Assembly: GCA_949317995.1 (NCBI GenBank)
Contig: OX439039.1
Span: forward strand, 16,483,282-16,547,281
Source: Acholoe squamosa
Lineage: Eukaryota; Annelida; Polychaeta; Phyllodocida; Polynoidae
Direction of reading: 5' to 3'
Length of the DNA: 64,000 nt
Numbering within the stretch: position 1 is the stretch's first letter; each line of letters opens with the position of its first letter. Of this stretch, positions 1 through 12,240 are shown one piece after another. Position numbers and translations under genes: made by a program. The notes under the pieces were generated by a model, which saw only the letters and a list, made by a program, of their open reading frames with translations, was not told the origin of the DNA and searched no databases.

Positions 1-356
1 GACCTAGTTTCAGCCAATCAGAGGGCTGGATTTGACAGAAAGTGACGTCATAAGGTCATGACCTAGTTTTTTTGACCAATCAGAGAGCTGGATTCCATTT
101 GATCTAGTGACCTGACCTAGTTGCATAAATTAAGAGAATTGCGCAATACCTAGGGTTGACCTACTTGCAAACCGGATGTGACCTACTAACCTACTTGAAA
201 AACGGATGGGACGTCATTAAAACGTATGACCTACGTATGAAGGTGTATTGCGCAATGCTTGTAAGAAATTACACAATAGCCATGACTCATGTTCTGATGC
301 AATATTTCTATGGATTTACGCAATATATGGTCTTAAAAATACACTATGATAACTGT
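1..356. repeat. Short direct repeats with CCAAT and CRE-like sites
   Basis: A roughly 30-bp sequence beginning GACCTAG and containing CCAATCAGAG occurs twice (CCAAT cores at 14-23 and 76-85), followed by several shorter GACCTAG/GACCTAC repeats to about 240. A perfect TGACGTCA palindrome lies at 43-50 and a second ACGTCA near 210. GCGCAAT-type words recur at about 139 and 250. CCAAT and CRE motifs are known animal promoter elements, so a regulatory role is possible, but no initiation site or following gene is clear. The plus-strand reading frame at 156-359 (67 codons) resembles nothing I know. Confidence 0.4.
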
Positions 357-514
357 TGAAATAAACAGAGAGAACTGCACGAGAGGGCTGAACAACTGTT
401 GGCTAGCTCCCCCTAAGGACGGAGTCCGAGGGGGGAACCCCCGAGGGCGTTGTCCGTGGGGGAGGTAGGCTACAGTTGGGCAGGCCGGGAGTGCAGTTCT
501 CTCTGTTTATTTCA
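357..514. repeat. 158-bp hairpin with perfect 24-bp arms
   Basis: The 24 bases at 357-380 are the exact reverse complement of 491-514. Each arm contains AATAAA in its own 5'->3' direction, so both strands read a polyadenylation hexamer. Imperfect pairing continues inward (CAACTGTTGGCTAGCTCCCC against its complement near 460-480), with a G/C-rich centre. It lies just downstream of the minus-strand frames at 565-1532. It may be a foldback MITE or a two-way transcript-end hairpin of the neighbouring viral-like element; the sequence does not decide. Confidence 0.8.
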
Positions 515-564
515 TACATTGAAATAAAACACAACTCATTCAATTCACATAACAGAATATATTT

Positions 565-1532
565 TTATAAGACACAATATTTACAGATGAAGATAAATTT
601 TCCATTTCCGGGGCGTGCACATATACAACAGAAACATTTGTTGTGTGTGAATTTACTTGCTTGATACCAGCTTTGACCAGTAAGACTAGTATTCCATGTG
701 TTGTGGAGACAATAACTGTTAAGTTTGTCTATGTTAGATATAGCATGCTCGAACAAAGCCTGGGCCAGGAAGTAAGTTTGGCTGTTTTTGGGTCCAGGTA
801 AAAGACCAGATAAAAGTCTATCCTTAAAGTTTACCTCGAAAGAGAAATGATTTCTCACTCCAGGTATACTTAAGGCGTAAAGTTCCAGTGAGACCTGTAG
901 ACATGTGAAACAAATAGTTTAGCAATAGCAGATACTTCCAGTTTACAGTTACACTGACAAAACACTCCTACTATGGGATTACATTCTAACTCTTGGAGAG
1001 TAACAGCAAACTTTCTTACACTTCCTAAAGTGTACCTTGTGTAGTGTCTTGGGCAGCCAGGTTCAGTGTGCAATTGATATACTCCTATACACCAAGCATG
1101 CAATATCAAGTTAACTTTTTTCACTCAACAATAGTACATGCAGTTTCTGTAGGCGTCCCAAAAAGCTGAAGAGAAATATTTGTACATTTTAACGCTAGTT
1201 AAACAGTGGTCAACAGTGTCTGGTTCAGCTCCTCTAAAATAACCAATGTTTTCTGCAGGTATTATTTCCCAAAAGAAATTCTCTGAACATCCACATGCTA
1301 TAGAACTTATATCATTGTCAGGCGTTATAGAAGAAGCATGACTATATGAAGCAACACTTTGTAAAACTGGACGCATGTAATAGTCATAAGGTGGAGTTTC
1401 TGTGGTTTGCTCCACAAGCATAGGTTCTAAACTTTCCATGTTAAATTGTTGCTTAAATCTAACCAGATACTGAAAATCTGGTGAACGTGATGCAATGATA
1501 TAGAAATCTGGTACCACTTTCTTCAATTCCAA
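565..1532 (-). pseudogene. Unidentified cysteine-rich minus-strand frame, broken
   Basis: Reading down the minus strand, a frame runs 1532-1128, meets TGA at 1125-1127, and continues in the same frame for 84 codons to 870. A further 97-codon frame at 858-565 is in another register. The middle part has a Cys cluster (FCQCNC) followed by a possible SHV, faintly recalling SWIM-type zinc fingers, which is weak. It follows the polymerase relic on the same strand and ends about 50 bp before the hairpin at 357-514, so it may be a second gene of the same element. I do not recognise the family. Confidence 0.35.
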
Positions 1533-1559
1533 GTTAATTTCTTTAGCGTCTGACTTTTA

Positions 1560-1920
1560 TTTTTTGTGGTGAACATGTATAGCGTTCACTTTTGTGAAAA
1601 GCTTTTTGGATTTTTTTGGGTGATACAGTTCACTTCTTTTACTTTTGTCAGTTTTTTTCATGATACAGTTCACATTTTTACCTTTTTGTTCATTTGAACA
1701 AAAAACATTTTCCAGTTTAACACTGTTTTCTATGGGAAAAAATGTTTATTTGAACAAATGTTCATTTGAACAATTGTTCAAAAGAACATTTTTCAGTTTA
1801 ACACTGTTTTCTATGGAGAAAAATGTTCATTGATCAATTTGTTTAAAATTGTTAAGAAAAACCCAATTTTTTCATTCAACAAAATGTACAACTGGAAGTG
1901 AAACTAGAAAAAGAAACCAT
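1560..1920. repeat. Duplicated 23-bp motif in AT-rich spacer
   Basis: A 23-bp word beginning CAGTTTAACACTG occurs at 1713-1735 and 1794-1816, a spacing of 81 bp. Between the copies are short inverted words of the TTGAACAAATGTTCA kind. It separates the polymerase relic from the downstream minus-strand frames. No gene is seen in this spacer. Confidence 0.6.
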
Positions 1921-1926
1921 TTTTTT

Positions 1927-4882
1927 TTATATAGAAAGGGGTAGGGTGCTTACACCATCTTCACAAACTTGTCTCTTTATATACTGATAGGTTAGATCTT
2001 GTTTTCTTTGAGAGTAAGTGGTAACGCTGTGGTTAACTACTCTAAATCCTTTGTTGACTACCGTGACAACATTTTCACTGTCCAGTACTTCTTTGTACTT
2101 GTCAGTGGTTAGGGGGTTTTGTTTTTGAATTACACCTTTGCAACTCTTTTTAACGGGCACATTCACTCCTGTGCCTATGTAACATTTGGAGTTCAAGGCA
2201 GTCATTTCATCACCTTCCCACTCCACTTTGAACAACCCGGGGGTTCTCTTGTCAAATGCCAGACGGCTCTTACAGCATGGTTGAGGTAGCCACAGCTCAC
2301 CCAACACTTTGGTCTGAACGTAGGTCTCTCTGTGGTGACTGTTGTCACATGATTCAGAGGGCAACCATTTGTGACGTTCTCTGAAGAAAGCTTCACGTTT
2401 CTCAGGAATAATGACATCTTCTATGTTCTCTGCACTTAAAGCAAAGTAAAAACTGTCAGTGTCCATTTCACACATTTCAAAATCTTTCTCGTCTATGTAT
2501 TCAAGGAGAAATTCGTAATAGAAGGCCAACATTTTAAGTTTGGCGTATTGGTATACCATGAAACCTATTTGAACTGGGAGGTCGTAGGTGATGGAGGTGG
2601 GCAAACAGGACAGTTCTACCGTGTTGTTGCTTATGTCTTGCACGTCTTGCACTGACCAGTGCATGGCCAAACGTCTTGCCTTAGAGGGGTGAAAATACTT
2701 TGTTTGAACAAAGTTTTGTTTGTTGCATATGGTTTTACCGTATGAACCATTTCCAAACATTTTGTAGAGATCTGACAGAATCTTACAGTCGATGTTTTCT
2801 TCACCCTTCCTCCTAGCTTTGGTGACTTCATCCATGAAGGGTAAAAAAGTCCTTCTGGTGTGTTTTCTATCAGAAGGTGTACTGTGGTAACTACCAAACC
2901 TTTCTCCAGGTACCACTTCAAGAGAGGAGTTCCAAACAAAATTCCCTCAGCGTGGTAGCTGCCTATCAGTTGGCGTTGTGGTTGCTTCAGTTTACATGCT
3001 GCTTCCAAGTAACGTTTCATATGTTCACCTACGTCATTTTTTCCAACTAGACAGTTTTTGAATATAGGTGTCATTTCGCTGAATTTTTCTTTCAAAGATT
3101 CAGGTGTTTCTATGTCTACTTGGATAAGTCCAAAAGTTGTTCCTTTTGAAACCCCTCTTAGTATTTCATCCTGACTTTTCCTACCTTGGCACGATGGTCT
3201 TTTAATTTCCCATTCACTTTTTGTTTTTTTACACAAGCTTTCAGTTTTTTTCTTTCATCCACATACACTCATACTTTTCCTCTACTTCATAACCCAATGA
3301 TTGAAGATATAGGGTAGTCAAGACCGTATTTTTTTTTTCTTCTAACCATGCCTTTCCGTTGGATTCTTTCAAAACGAATTTAGTGAGGTGACACATGTGG
3401 CCATGCCAGTAGCACCCATGAAACTGGTATACTTTTTTTGAAGCTGGATCATATCTGTCCACTTTTATTTTTCTTGAACCTAATACAACCTCCCCGTAGT
3501 TGTATTGGTGTAATATTTTCACATTGTCTGTGACAGCTTTGTAGCGCAACCATTCTGTGGCTGAGTAGCTAATCTGTTGACTGCAGACAGCTTGAAAATC
3601 GTTTTCTTTCCTGCGCACTACATGATAACCTGTGCAGTGTTCTTCGCCCATGCACTTCAGGTACAAGCTGTTAGCGTCTACCCCTACTATGTGCCTGCAT
3701 ACTTTGCTTTGTGACCCGTATTTTTTTTGTCTTATTCTTGTTTCTCCACTTTTGTGATGTCTGTGAAATATATTAGAGGGACCCCCTACTAAGTTGCGTC
3801 TGAGCAAGGAGTGAACATCCTTTTCTTTCTCACCAAAAAGAATGTAAGGTGTGGCATTAGGTGCAGTGTTGTTGAAAAGAAACTTCAAGGTCAGACCTGG
3901 CAAAGTTAAACCATCTTTGAACATGTCTACCCTACGGTCTATGAAAAATTTTGTGTGCTTGTTTATGGCTAAAACAAAGGGTTTCACATCCAAGTTATTG
4001 TAATATATCAAGTAGTCCTTCATAGTTTTCATGTTGTTTTCTGCCCAGGCCTTCTTACATTCAAGGTAATCTTCTTTGCTTATTCCACCACCTGACAAAG
4101 AACTGTAGAAGCAGTGGCGTGGAGGAAGAGCTTTGTTGTTCAGTTTTCTTACGTTGTCCATCCACTCGTAGGGAAAAAAAACCCTTTTCAGCTTTCCCTT
4201 TAAGAAAGGCTTTCAGGTAGTTCGCGTAGGAATAACCTGGTGCCAAATAGTTGAACATGTGAAGGAAAAGAAGATGGTCTGTGTAAACTGCTATGTACTT
4301 GTTGCATTTTTTTATGGTTTTTATTTCTGTCTTGTCTGTGTCTATAAAAAAAGAATGAAATTCCTTTTTTATCAAATTAATGTCATACTTCCCAGAGTTG
4401 AAACCTAGGACAGGGACTCTTTCTATGTAGGTAAGAAGTTTTTCCTTCACTTCAAGAACATGGGACAACATTTTTTTCTTTTTTTTTGTTTTTCGCTGGA
4501 AAAACTTTGCTAGCTTTATGTTATAATTCCTTTTGTTTTTCTTCTAGAGAGTCTAGTTGGTCTAAAACATTTCTAAAATTCTCTTTAAGCTGTTCTCCTA
4601 TCATCTGTCCCAAGTTGTTTATGTGCTCCAATACATTTTTAACAAAGGATCGTCGTCCCTGTTGGAATTTCTCACAAAACACACTGGTTTTGTATGTCCA
4701 AAAAAATCAGAAGGTACACTGGCAGAAAGGGGTATGTGTGTTTTTTCTATCACAGTGTTAGCATTTTCCGGGGATGGATTCTCAGGTTGGACAAAGTAGC
4801 TTTCAAAGTCAAAAACAATTTTATAGGGGTATATTTTTTTCTCAGGTGGATAAACTATTCCCAGAAGCTGACTTTGGTGCAA
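1927..4882 (-). pseudogene. Protein-primed family B DNA polymerase relic (Polinton/adintovirus-like)
   Basis: Family B polymerase motifs appear in correct order on the minus strand, spread over several frames. The exonuclease motif I acidic pair (FDFES) is in 4882-4619. NSGKYDINLI, matching exonuclease motif II, is in 4471-4061. YYNNLDV (motif III) and VDANSLYL (polymerase motif A) are in 4161-3241. KMFGNGSYGKT (motif B) and EMDTDSFYF (motif C, catalytic DTD) are in 2916-1927. FHGCYWHGH after motif A matches an insertion I recall from many invertebrate organellar/viral-type PolB genes. The span is about 985 codons, close to a full polymerase; some N-terminal sequence may extend to about 5010. 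At least four frame changes (near 4640, 4470-4161, 3240 and 2920-2631) make it non-functional. No integrase, capsid or packaging ATPase is visible, so assignment to Polintons, adintoviruses or a linear plasmid rests on polymerase type alone. Confidence 0.85.
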
Positions 4883-5019
4883 TCTTTTTTCACCTCATTG
4901 TGTTGTTTTAAAAAGAAACTATGGCATCATTTCACTGTCTTGTCACATTCACTTGAAAGTGGTCAGGGAGCACAACCAATCTTGTCTTCCTTTCTGTTTA
5001 GAATGTTAACCTACTGGAC

Positions 5020-5920
5020 ATAATATAGTGAATTCATGAGAGTAAACGTAGCAGGTGCACTGTGTGTGCATTTTGCAATTACACCTGTGTGATTGTTTTA
5101 TGAAGAAATCCCTGTTGTTAATGGTCAACAAGCAGCCCAGGATAATTGACCACATAACGCGATGAGATTGGAAACATTGATTCTGCAACCATCGAATTAA
5201 AACTTTAAATTAATGGCATTAGTCACAGCTGAGCTCAAACAGATTTTATGTCTGTAATTCCTTATTTCTACCTCTTCATAATCGAGGTCTCCCCTGCTGC
5301 AATATTGGCTGGATTATTTTCCCCGAACCACCACATCCATGTAGCATCCTTCCTTCGGTATGCGCAATAACTAAGGTCATTTGGGAATGAACAAAGGAAT
5401 AAAAATAGCAAAGTAGAATACCTTCAGACTATGAATCCTTTATGATAATCTTCAAATAATAGGCAACAGGGTTGTGCTCACATGTCATGGGAAGTCTATT
5501 TAATCCTCATCAAGGATCCCCTTTCACTGAGAATGTATTATCTGCTGACTTAAGAGGATTAACATTACTTCCACTGATTTTCCCCCAGCAATTTAGCAGC
5601 TCCTTCTACCACATTATGGAAACCCGGAGGGAAACTTATTGTCAATTCCGAACAAAATAAGGATCACCATGTCTGCTATTTGCAATCATATCTCATGCCT
5701 CACACACTCTTGCTCAACTGACCGTTAATGACATCCCACAGTTCAAAATTAACAGCAGAAGTTTGTTATGAGAACTGACACAATCATCTTATGGTTGGGG
5801 CCATCTTTTCTTCTGAACCAGGAACTCTGCAACAGTCGAAGAATAGGACATTACGTTTGGCCAGCTGAAGAGTGTAGGGAGCTCTGAAAAGGACATATAA
5901 TTATACAAAAAAAAACAATT
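5020..5920. other. No gene recognised
   Basis: AT-rich sequence between the polymerase relic and the first clear duplicon block. Open frames here are short and resemble nothing I know. No repeat partner was found by eye. Confidence 0.5.
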
Positions 5921-5924
5921 TTTA

Positions 5925-7200
5925 AATTTTCTCCCATAGAAATATTCTTGCACTCGCAAAAATATTTTTGCTGCAGCAAGAACAAATTCTTGCAGCCACA
6001 AGAAGGTATTTTAGAAGTAAGGTTATAGGGGGTTTCTAAAAAAACCTGTGCTTTTGTGTTCTTTGTAAATTCTGTAAATGCATTGTGTAGAACAGAAGCT
6101 ATGCAATTGAGAGCTTTCATAGGAAATATTTTTCCTTTGGGTGCAAGAACATAAAGCATTTATGACCAGGCAAGCAAAACCACCCCTCTGCAGGGAAATT
6201 TGTTATCAAAGTTCATCTCAAGATCTTTAAAATGAGACATCATTGGCTTAAATATTACCAGTAGCTATGTCAGAATCTCTCCTTGAACATAGGTCGTTAT
6301 TCATATTTGAAATCCAGAATTAAGCTCTAAATACATTATTAACCATAATAATGTTTTAAAACACAATAAATCAGCCTTTTTCATGAAGAAAATACATAAT
6401 AATAAAATTATTGTGATTTTTATCATAGATATTGATCTAGAAGGACTTTTCCATTTCTGTTTTCAGTTTTGGGTTTTTGGTGAATATCCCCGAAAATTGG
6501 CATAAAAATCTGCAATTTTTGATTATTGAAATGGTTGTCATGGCAACCAGGAACAGGCATATAGGTTGATTTTTCATGAAAATATTAATTTTATCTTCCA
6601 AATATGGGCCATTTCTACTGCAAAATGGTGCATTTTAAATGAGACCATTGAATTCTGCATAAAAAAAAAACTAAACATATTTTTATAATGATTTTAGAGT
6701 AATTTTGCCCCTGCAATGCCCCCTGGTGGCCAAATGGGGAATTAAAAATCCCCCACGGAGGACTGTTTTACCTTGATGGGTCACATTTATTCTCAGGGCA
6801 CTCTAAGCAAGACATGTCAGAAAAAAGCCCAATGCAAGCTAATGTACATGGAAGAAAAAATTCAAATTGTCCCCACCCCCTTATAAGAAAAGAAATATGC
6901 TTGTCATAATTACAAAATTTTCCACTTTCCGCCCACAGCTGAGGTGATCTCATTTCTGTGAAAGCCCTAGTCATATGGATACTCTTATTCATGTACTGAT
7001 GTGCAACAGGTGTCAGACAGGATACCAATCCCTGTGAGTTATCAACGGACTGTAGTAGTTGATCCCTGCTCGATAGAAGTACATCAATCTCCTTTTCACT
7101 ACATGGACAATACCCTCAACAATCACCCAGAGAGCTACATTCTGAATACCCCTGTTGAATCTTCTAGGCAGCTACATCAGTTGTACTGTAAAGTACAGTA
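5925..7200. repeat. Duplicon block E, copy 1
   Basis: Matches 40,360-41,010 in the same order: a stretch with CAGCCACAAGAA near 5995, and a longer match at 6950-7140 containing TGTGAAAGCCCTAGTCATAT and the downstream ACATGGACAATA. About 600 bp at 6170-6775 have no counterpart in the other copy and look like an insertion. No frame stays open across both copies, so this reads as noncoding duplicated DNA. Confidence 0.7.
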
Positions 7201-7660
7201 CAGGTTCCATATTACACTTGCCCTGTAATATGCACTTCTTAATACCTGAAACCATTCCACAAAACCTCCAGCCATATCTGACCTAACAAATATAATTTTC
7301 TACTGTGGAGCTGTAGAATGTGGAAATAAACCAACAGTAGGAACAATAGCATCTACAGTCAAAACTGAGCATACGGTAGGCCCCTATAGTTCATTTGGGA
7401 TATGACATTGTCAGAGAAATATCATTTGCTAGCAAAGCCCTTATGTATCTTGATAACAAAAGAACATGTATTTTGACCCATTGTGTCTAATATTGAAGCA
7501 ATCATGGGTGGAAGGATTTTGTTTATATTTAAATTGTATATGGAATGAGGCACATAGAGTTGTGCTTCTTAAACACAGGCTGTTTCAGCTAACCCAAATC
7601 TATCACCCACCTTCTGTAAACTGTCTAAAAAGAAAAAAAGGGCTACTAAAAAAGGTTTAA
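7200..7660. other. No gene recognised
   Basis: AT-rich spacer between duplicon blocks with no clear partner elsewhere in the window. Nothing further is seen in it. Confidence 0.4.
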
Positions 7661-8030
7661 CTGCCTGGAAGTGGGGAGTAGGGTTATGGGTGGAGATAGC
7701 GGAGGATGTGGGAGTTTAAAGAGGGTGAGGGGCTGAGTGGTATTGACAATTCTTTAAGGAAGGATTACCCAGATCACTCAGTTACCCTGCTACATAGTTC
7801 AAGGCTTAGCCCTAAACTGCACATCGTCCTCAATCCTCCCTTCAATGTAACGTGCACCCATTGCCTAACAATCTCAGATCTTCCTCACAATATTATGGAG
7901 TTAAGTTGGCGGGATGACTCTGTTTTCCTGGCACAATTGATATATAAATTAAGTATTACATTGCACGATTCTTCTCATTCTCATTCTCTGATCAGTGAGA
8001 GCCATCTATCTGATTAGGTTTCCCAATTGT
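7660..8030. repeat. Duplicon block F, copy 1
   Basis: A purine-rich segment with GGGGCTGAGTGGTATTGAC and the following AGGATTACCCAGAT matches 13,500-13,740, 19,630-19,880 and, more weakly, 48,215-48,310. Indels break every frame between copies, so it is treated as noncoding. Confidence 0.6.
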
Positions 8031-8039
8031 GGCATTTTT

Positions 8040-9360
8040 GGACTTGAGAATTGAATTTACTGAATCTATACAGCAACTAGTTTGCTGACCTCTGTAAATC
8101 GCTTTAAGCTTAATCTGTAAGTAATTCATCTGGGTTAACCTGGCATGTGCTTCTCTTGGGGTTACTCATCTATGAAGAGCAAGGATTGACTGGGTGTTGC
8201 TTTCGCCTCTATGTATGTCATTCATTAGTGTTTTGGGCAGCACGCCCAATTAATAAATTGACAGGATATACACTGTTTGCCAAATATCCAAGTGGTCTGG
8301 TCCTAGTTTAATTTTTCTGACCATTTGCAAACATTTATAAGCAAAGACTGATGCACATAACGGCAATTTAGATAGATAAAATAATGTATAAATGGCATAG
8401 CTTTTAGATTTCAAAGTGTCTTTCATCTGCCTCATTCTCTCTCCCTGTATTAGGTCGTTTTAATGAATTCGGGATAGGGGGCAGAAGTGTAAGTGTGATT
8501 AAGGGAATACCAAGAGTGTGACCAATAGGCAGGCAAGCGCAAAGCTGATAATTGATGAGAACAAAACATCTAGTATGTGAGTGGTTAGCATGTGCGTGGT
8601 ATTTTGCTTCAGGTTGAAAAGCAAGGCTGGGGCCTTTGACAAGGCAGAGCATATGCATTGTAGTTGTCTAGTGGTCAGTACTGTACTCGTAATGTGATCA
8701 TTGAGTAGATCAGGGTTGTTGGGGCAACTTCTCAATAAGCAGAAATAAGCACTACAAACGATTAAAGAAATGATAAAGGAAAGCATAACCTTCAGGGAGT
8801 GACCGATCAGAATCAAGCCATTACGGAGCCTTTTTCATTCAATCATGCTGCAATGCTTTGCATTTCAGATGCCCAGCTTTAAGCGACTTTCATATTCTTT
8901 AGAATTCTGATACAATAAATGGGAAGTTGGCATGCCATAGTTGCATTAAGGAGTTTCATATCTCTGTGAATCTGTTTTAGTCATTTTGTCTTTGTGTGTG
9001 TTCTCTTATAGCTTTTCTAGCACCAGCATTCTATATAGAGTTTCCCACCTTCTAACTCTGCTCTTCTTTTTTTTTGCTGTATGTCTATCTTTGATCCTCT
9101 GCCTCAAAATAGGAAAACATGTTCATGGGACAGAAGGAAAATAGAAGAGCATGATGCTCAGACAGATGCTGGGGCGTTCCCATGTTGAGATCGGAAATTT
9201 ATCAAGATGCCAGGAGGTCCTCTGCCTGCGTTTCTCATCTGGCTGTGGACTTAGAGGAGTACAGAGGGTACATGGACGGATGGGTAGAAGGCATGCAAAC
9301 TGATTTAAAATAGCCTGGAAAGAGAATCAAGGAGGTAGCAAGGGTAGAATACTGACATTG
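8040..9360. other. No gene recognised
   Basis: AT-rich sequence with short non-overlapping frames only. I see no motif, inverted repeat or copy elsewhere in the window. Confidence 0.4.
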
Positions 9361-9630
9361 CCTTGGACCTGAAAAGCAATGCCAGAACCCTGTAGCAAGG
9401 TCAGGGTAGAGGCATTCAGCATGAGGCAACTGCCCAGTGGCAAACAAAGGCATATAAAATACTTATCTCAGGGTCAGTGGCCCCTGAAAGTGCAAGTGGC
9501 AGCTCTGAGTTATAATGCACCTAAAGGAGGACACCTCAGGGATCAACCCCTTTGCTTGGAAGCCATCGATAAACAGTTTGAGAAGAAACTCAAGTCAACA
9601 ACCGAGGCCCCTGAGAGAAAATGCTAATGT
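9360..9630. repeat. Duplicon block A fragment, copy 1
   Basis: Resembles 20,640-20,830 and 44,075-44,290: a stretch ending in a CTGAAAGTGCAAGTGGCAGC-like word followed by a TATAATGCACC-like word and a CCTCAGGGA-like word. An 82-codon plus-strand frame covers it, but the frame is not kept in the other copies. Confidence 0.5.
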
Positions 9631-11420
9631 GAGGTGGAATCATTCAACAATATGAATAGGTACTGTTGGTTAGTGTGACGCCCCCCCCAATGTTGTCTAT
9701 GTATAGTCAAGAGAAGCAGCTGCAATACTGCCTATACCAAAAGGAGGGGGGGGGGTGGTATGGAGGCAGGTGATGTGTCTTCTTATCATTTATACAGTGG
9801 TGTCTACCTGCTGTCAAGAAAGGCCATTTTGGCAAGATTAAGAGGCAGAACGAGGCATTGGGCTCTTCTTTGAGGATGCATCATCATGGCAATGCTAAGG
9901 CATTATATAATTTTGCTATACACCTCTAAAAACATTGTGCTAACATGATAGATTGTTGTCCGAAATAATATGTATAACATGGAAACCCACATGGCAAAGC
10001 GAAAGGTCACATATGATAGCACATAACTCATAGGGAATTATGTGCCTGGGGAGGTAGATCTTTATTGTTTGGGTAATGAGAGCTGGGAAGCAGGCAAATT
10101 GATTGAGGAGGAAAGGGAAGAAGGGAAATGCTTGTATGCAAGTCATGGATGAGGGTGTACAGGAAGTTGACCCAATCTAGATTAAAGGACAATAGTATAA
10201 AACTCATGAATGATGTGGAGTATTTGGCTTATGTATGTAAGGGAATAGTCCATGACTTGAGGCAATAGAATAAGGTGAATATATAAGGCAACGATGGATA
10301 AAGGAATGACAGCTGTTTGGAGATATGCGGTGTCTACTTAGCAGTGATATTGATAATACAAATAACCTGAATTAAGAGTATATAATTAAAGGGTAATTTA
10401 GCATCACTTCCAAGATCACAATACTGCTCAATAACAGTACCGCCAATCCAACAGAAACAGAAACAACAATGATATAATATTTAAGAAGATGGTAGGGTGG
10501 TTACGGTAGACAATTAAAATAAGATCATCTTGTTTATCATCATGATTAAATCCGAGGATAGAACTGGTGTTTTGATGGACAGTCATGGGTGCCAGTGGAT
10601 CAGCCATTTTCGGCAGTTAATTCTTTAGTCATCCGAAATTGAGGTTGTCAGATAAATAGGGCATGAATAGCGAAAGTATGATTTCAGGTGAAAAGGAGTA
10701 GAGCAAAAACATGATATGGGTGGGAAAAAACGTCAGATCACAGGAAGCAGAAAGCTGTTTTTCTAGACCAAAATCATAATGAATTACAATGTGTGTTATA
10801 ATATGTGAGATGTGGTAGTGATGTTGAGATATAATGATGATGGGACTGGGAGGGGTAGTTTTTTACAGACATGTACTGTAGTTGACGGGTACTAAAGGCC
10901 AAATGTAATAACACATAGCTCAGAAGGTGGAAGGTGAGACACCTTGCTGGGAGGTCAACAGAGATGTGAGCAGGCACAGTAATCATAGCACTAGGTGTAA
11001 GGGAAGGGGATCAGATGTCCTTGTATGCTCGGATTTTGTGCTGAGATGTATAAGATTAAAAGATCATAGAGATGTGACAAATACGATATGCCCATGGGCC
11101 GATTGGAGAAAACCTTAGCATCAACTTGTTTGGAGGAAGAGGAAATGCATACTATAACAGACAGGCTGGGGTTTAGAGGGAAAAAGAACAAAAGCAGCTG
11201 TGGGGCTGCTGAGAGAAAATAGTGCGTGAGATTGTATTGTGACACAGCTGTATAGGAAAGTGAGTCAGCATGAAATGGAATACCATCAAACTATAAACAA
11301 ACTGAAATTCAAAGATGATGATCGATTGCAGCCAAATGCAAGGGTAAACGGAAGAAAAAACACATAGAATTCAAGATTTAATTTTGGCTTAAAGGTTTGT
11401 AGCAGGAATGCAGTATATAT
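9630..11420. other. No gene recognised
   Basis: Gene-free stretch with a C-run near 9681 and a G-run near 9744. No transposon ends or coding motifs were found. Some of it probably belongs to the duplicated unit in strongly diverged form. Confidence 0.4.
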
Positions 11421-12240
11421 AGCCTAATGGAGCATGCATTTAACTGTAGCACTGATTGTCTCATGGGAACCATTCCACCGTGCCAAAACAAAAACCCACA
11501 CAGCTCACAAACTATCTGTTTGGGTTCGACCACACTTCACTTGAGATATATCAGCTTCCTTGAAACCACCGATGATCTTAAACTGGGTCCTACAGATAGC
11601 TGACTGTGCAAAGTATAGTTGTAGAGGCACAGCAATTGAAATCAAAGATGTCTACTTAATGCCTTTCTACTTAAAGGACATAAAGTTAAAACAATAAAAA
11701 AACATTGTTTATTTTCTCTTCCTATTCTCTTACCAATTCAAGATTTTGGAGCTGCATAGTTTTTTAGTTAGAACTAATTATGCAGTTTCCAGTGTCATGT
11801 ATCACACAACTACCTGAGGGTCAGCTACCCAAGGGTCAGCTCTCAGGTTAGTGTATTAACGGAGTTAGCGCTATAGTACAGAGATGTTCATTTTGATATC
11901 AGCAAAATGGTGTCTATATCACATTGACTTAGACAGTTTGGCAGTCATAGATGTTTGACAAACTTTGTTAAGGTCTGTTAGACCAAGGGTAAAGGAACTC
12001 CTTCCCCACTGTGGTTCCAGAATAATGATTTCATGCCCTGTTGTGTAAAGTCAGGAGCCTCAGTTTGTCATATTTCTAACTGACCTGACCATATACACCC
12101 TGCTGCCTTTAGACAGAATATTTCGGTATCACTATGCAGCAGACCAGGAACTGTAAGGTGCTGATGCTCTATTAAAGCAATGCTTCTCCAGGGCCAGATT
12201 AGAGAGGAGCTATTTGTCCTGTTTTACCTCTCATCATTCA
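11420..12240. repeat. Duplicon blocks C and D', diverged copy
   Basis: Contains the block C signature (TGCCAAAACA followed about 30 bp later by a TTCGACCACACTTCACTTG-like word) and the block D' signature (TTCATGCCCTGTTGTGTAAA). Both occur in the same order at 18,640-19,480, 37,410-39,700 and 51,800-52,440. Strongly diverged; no coding frame. Confidence 0.6.

Noticed and set aside
1707..1840. CRISPR-like repeats
   Set aside because: Only two copies, no regular spacers, eukaryotic context; no CRISPR array was seen anywhere.
3241..4161. Independent intact gene
   Set aside because: The 306-codon frame starts and stops inside the polymerase; adjoining frames carry the missing motifs.
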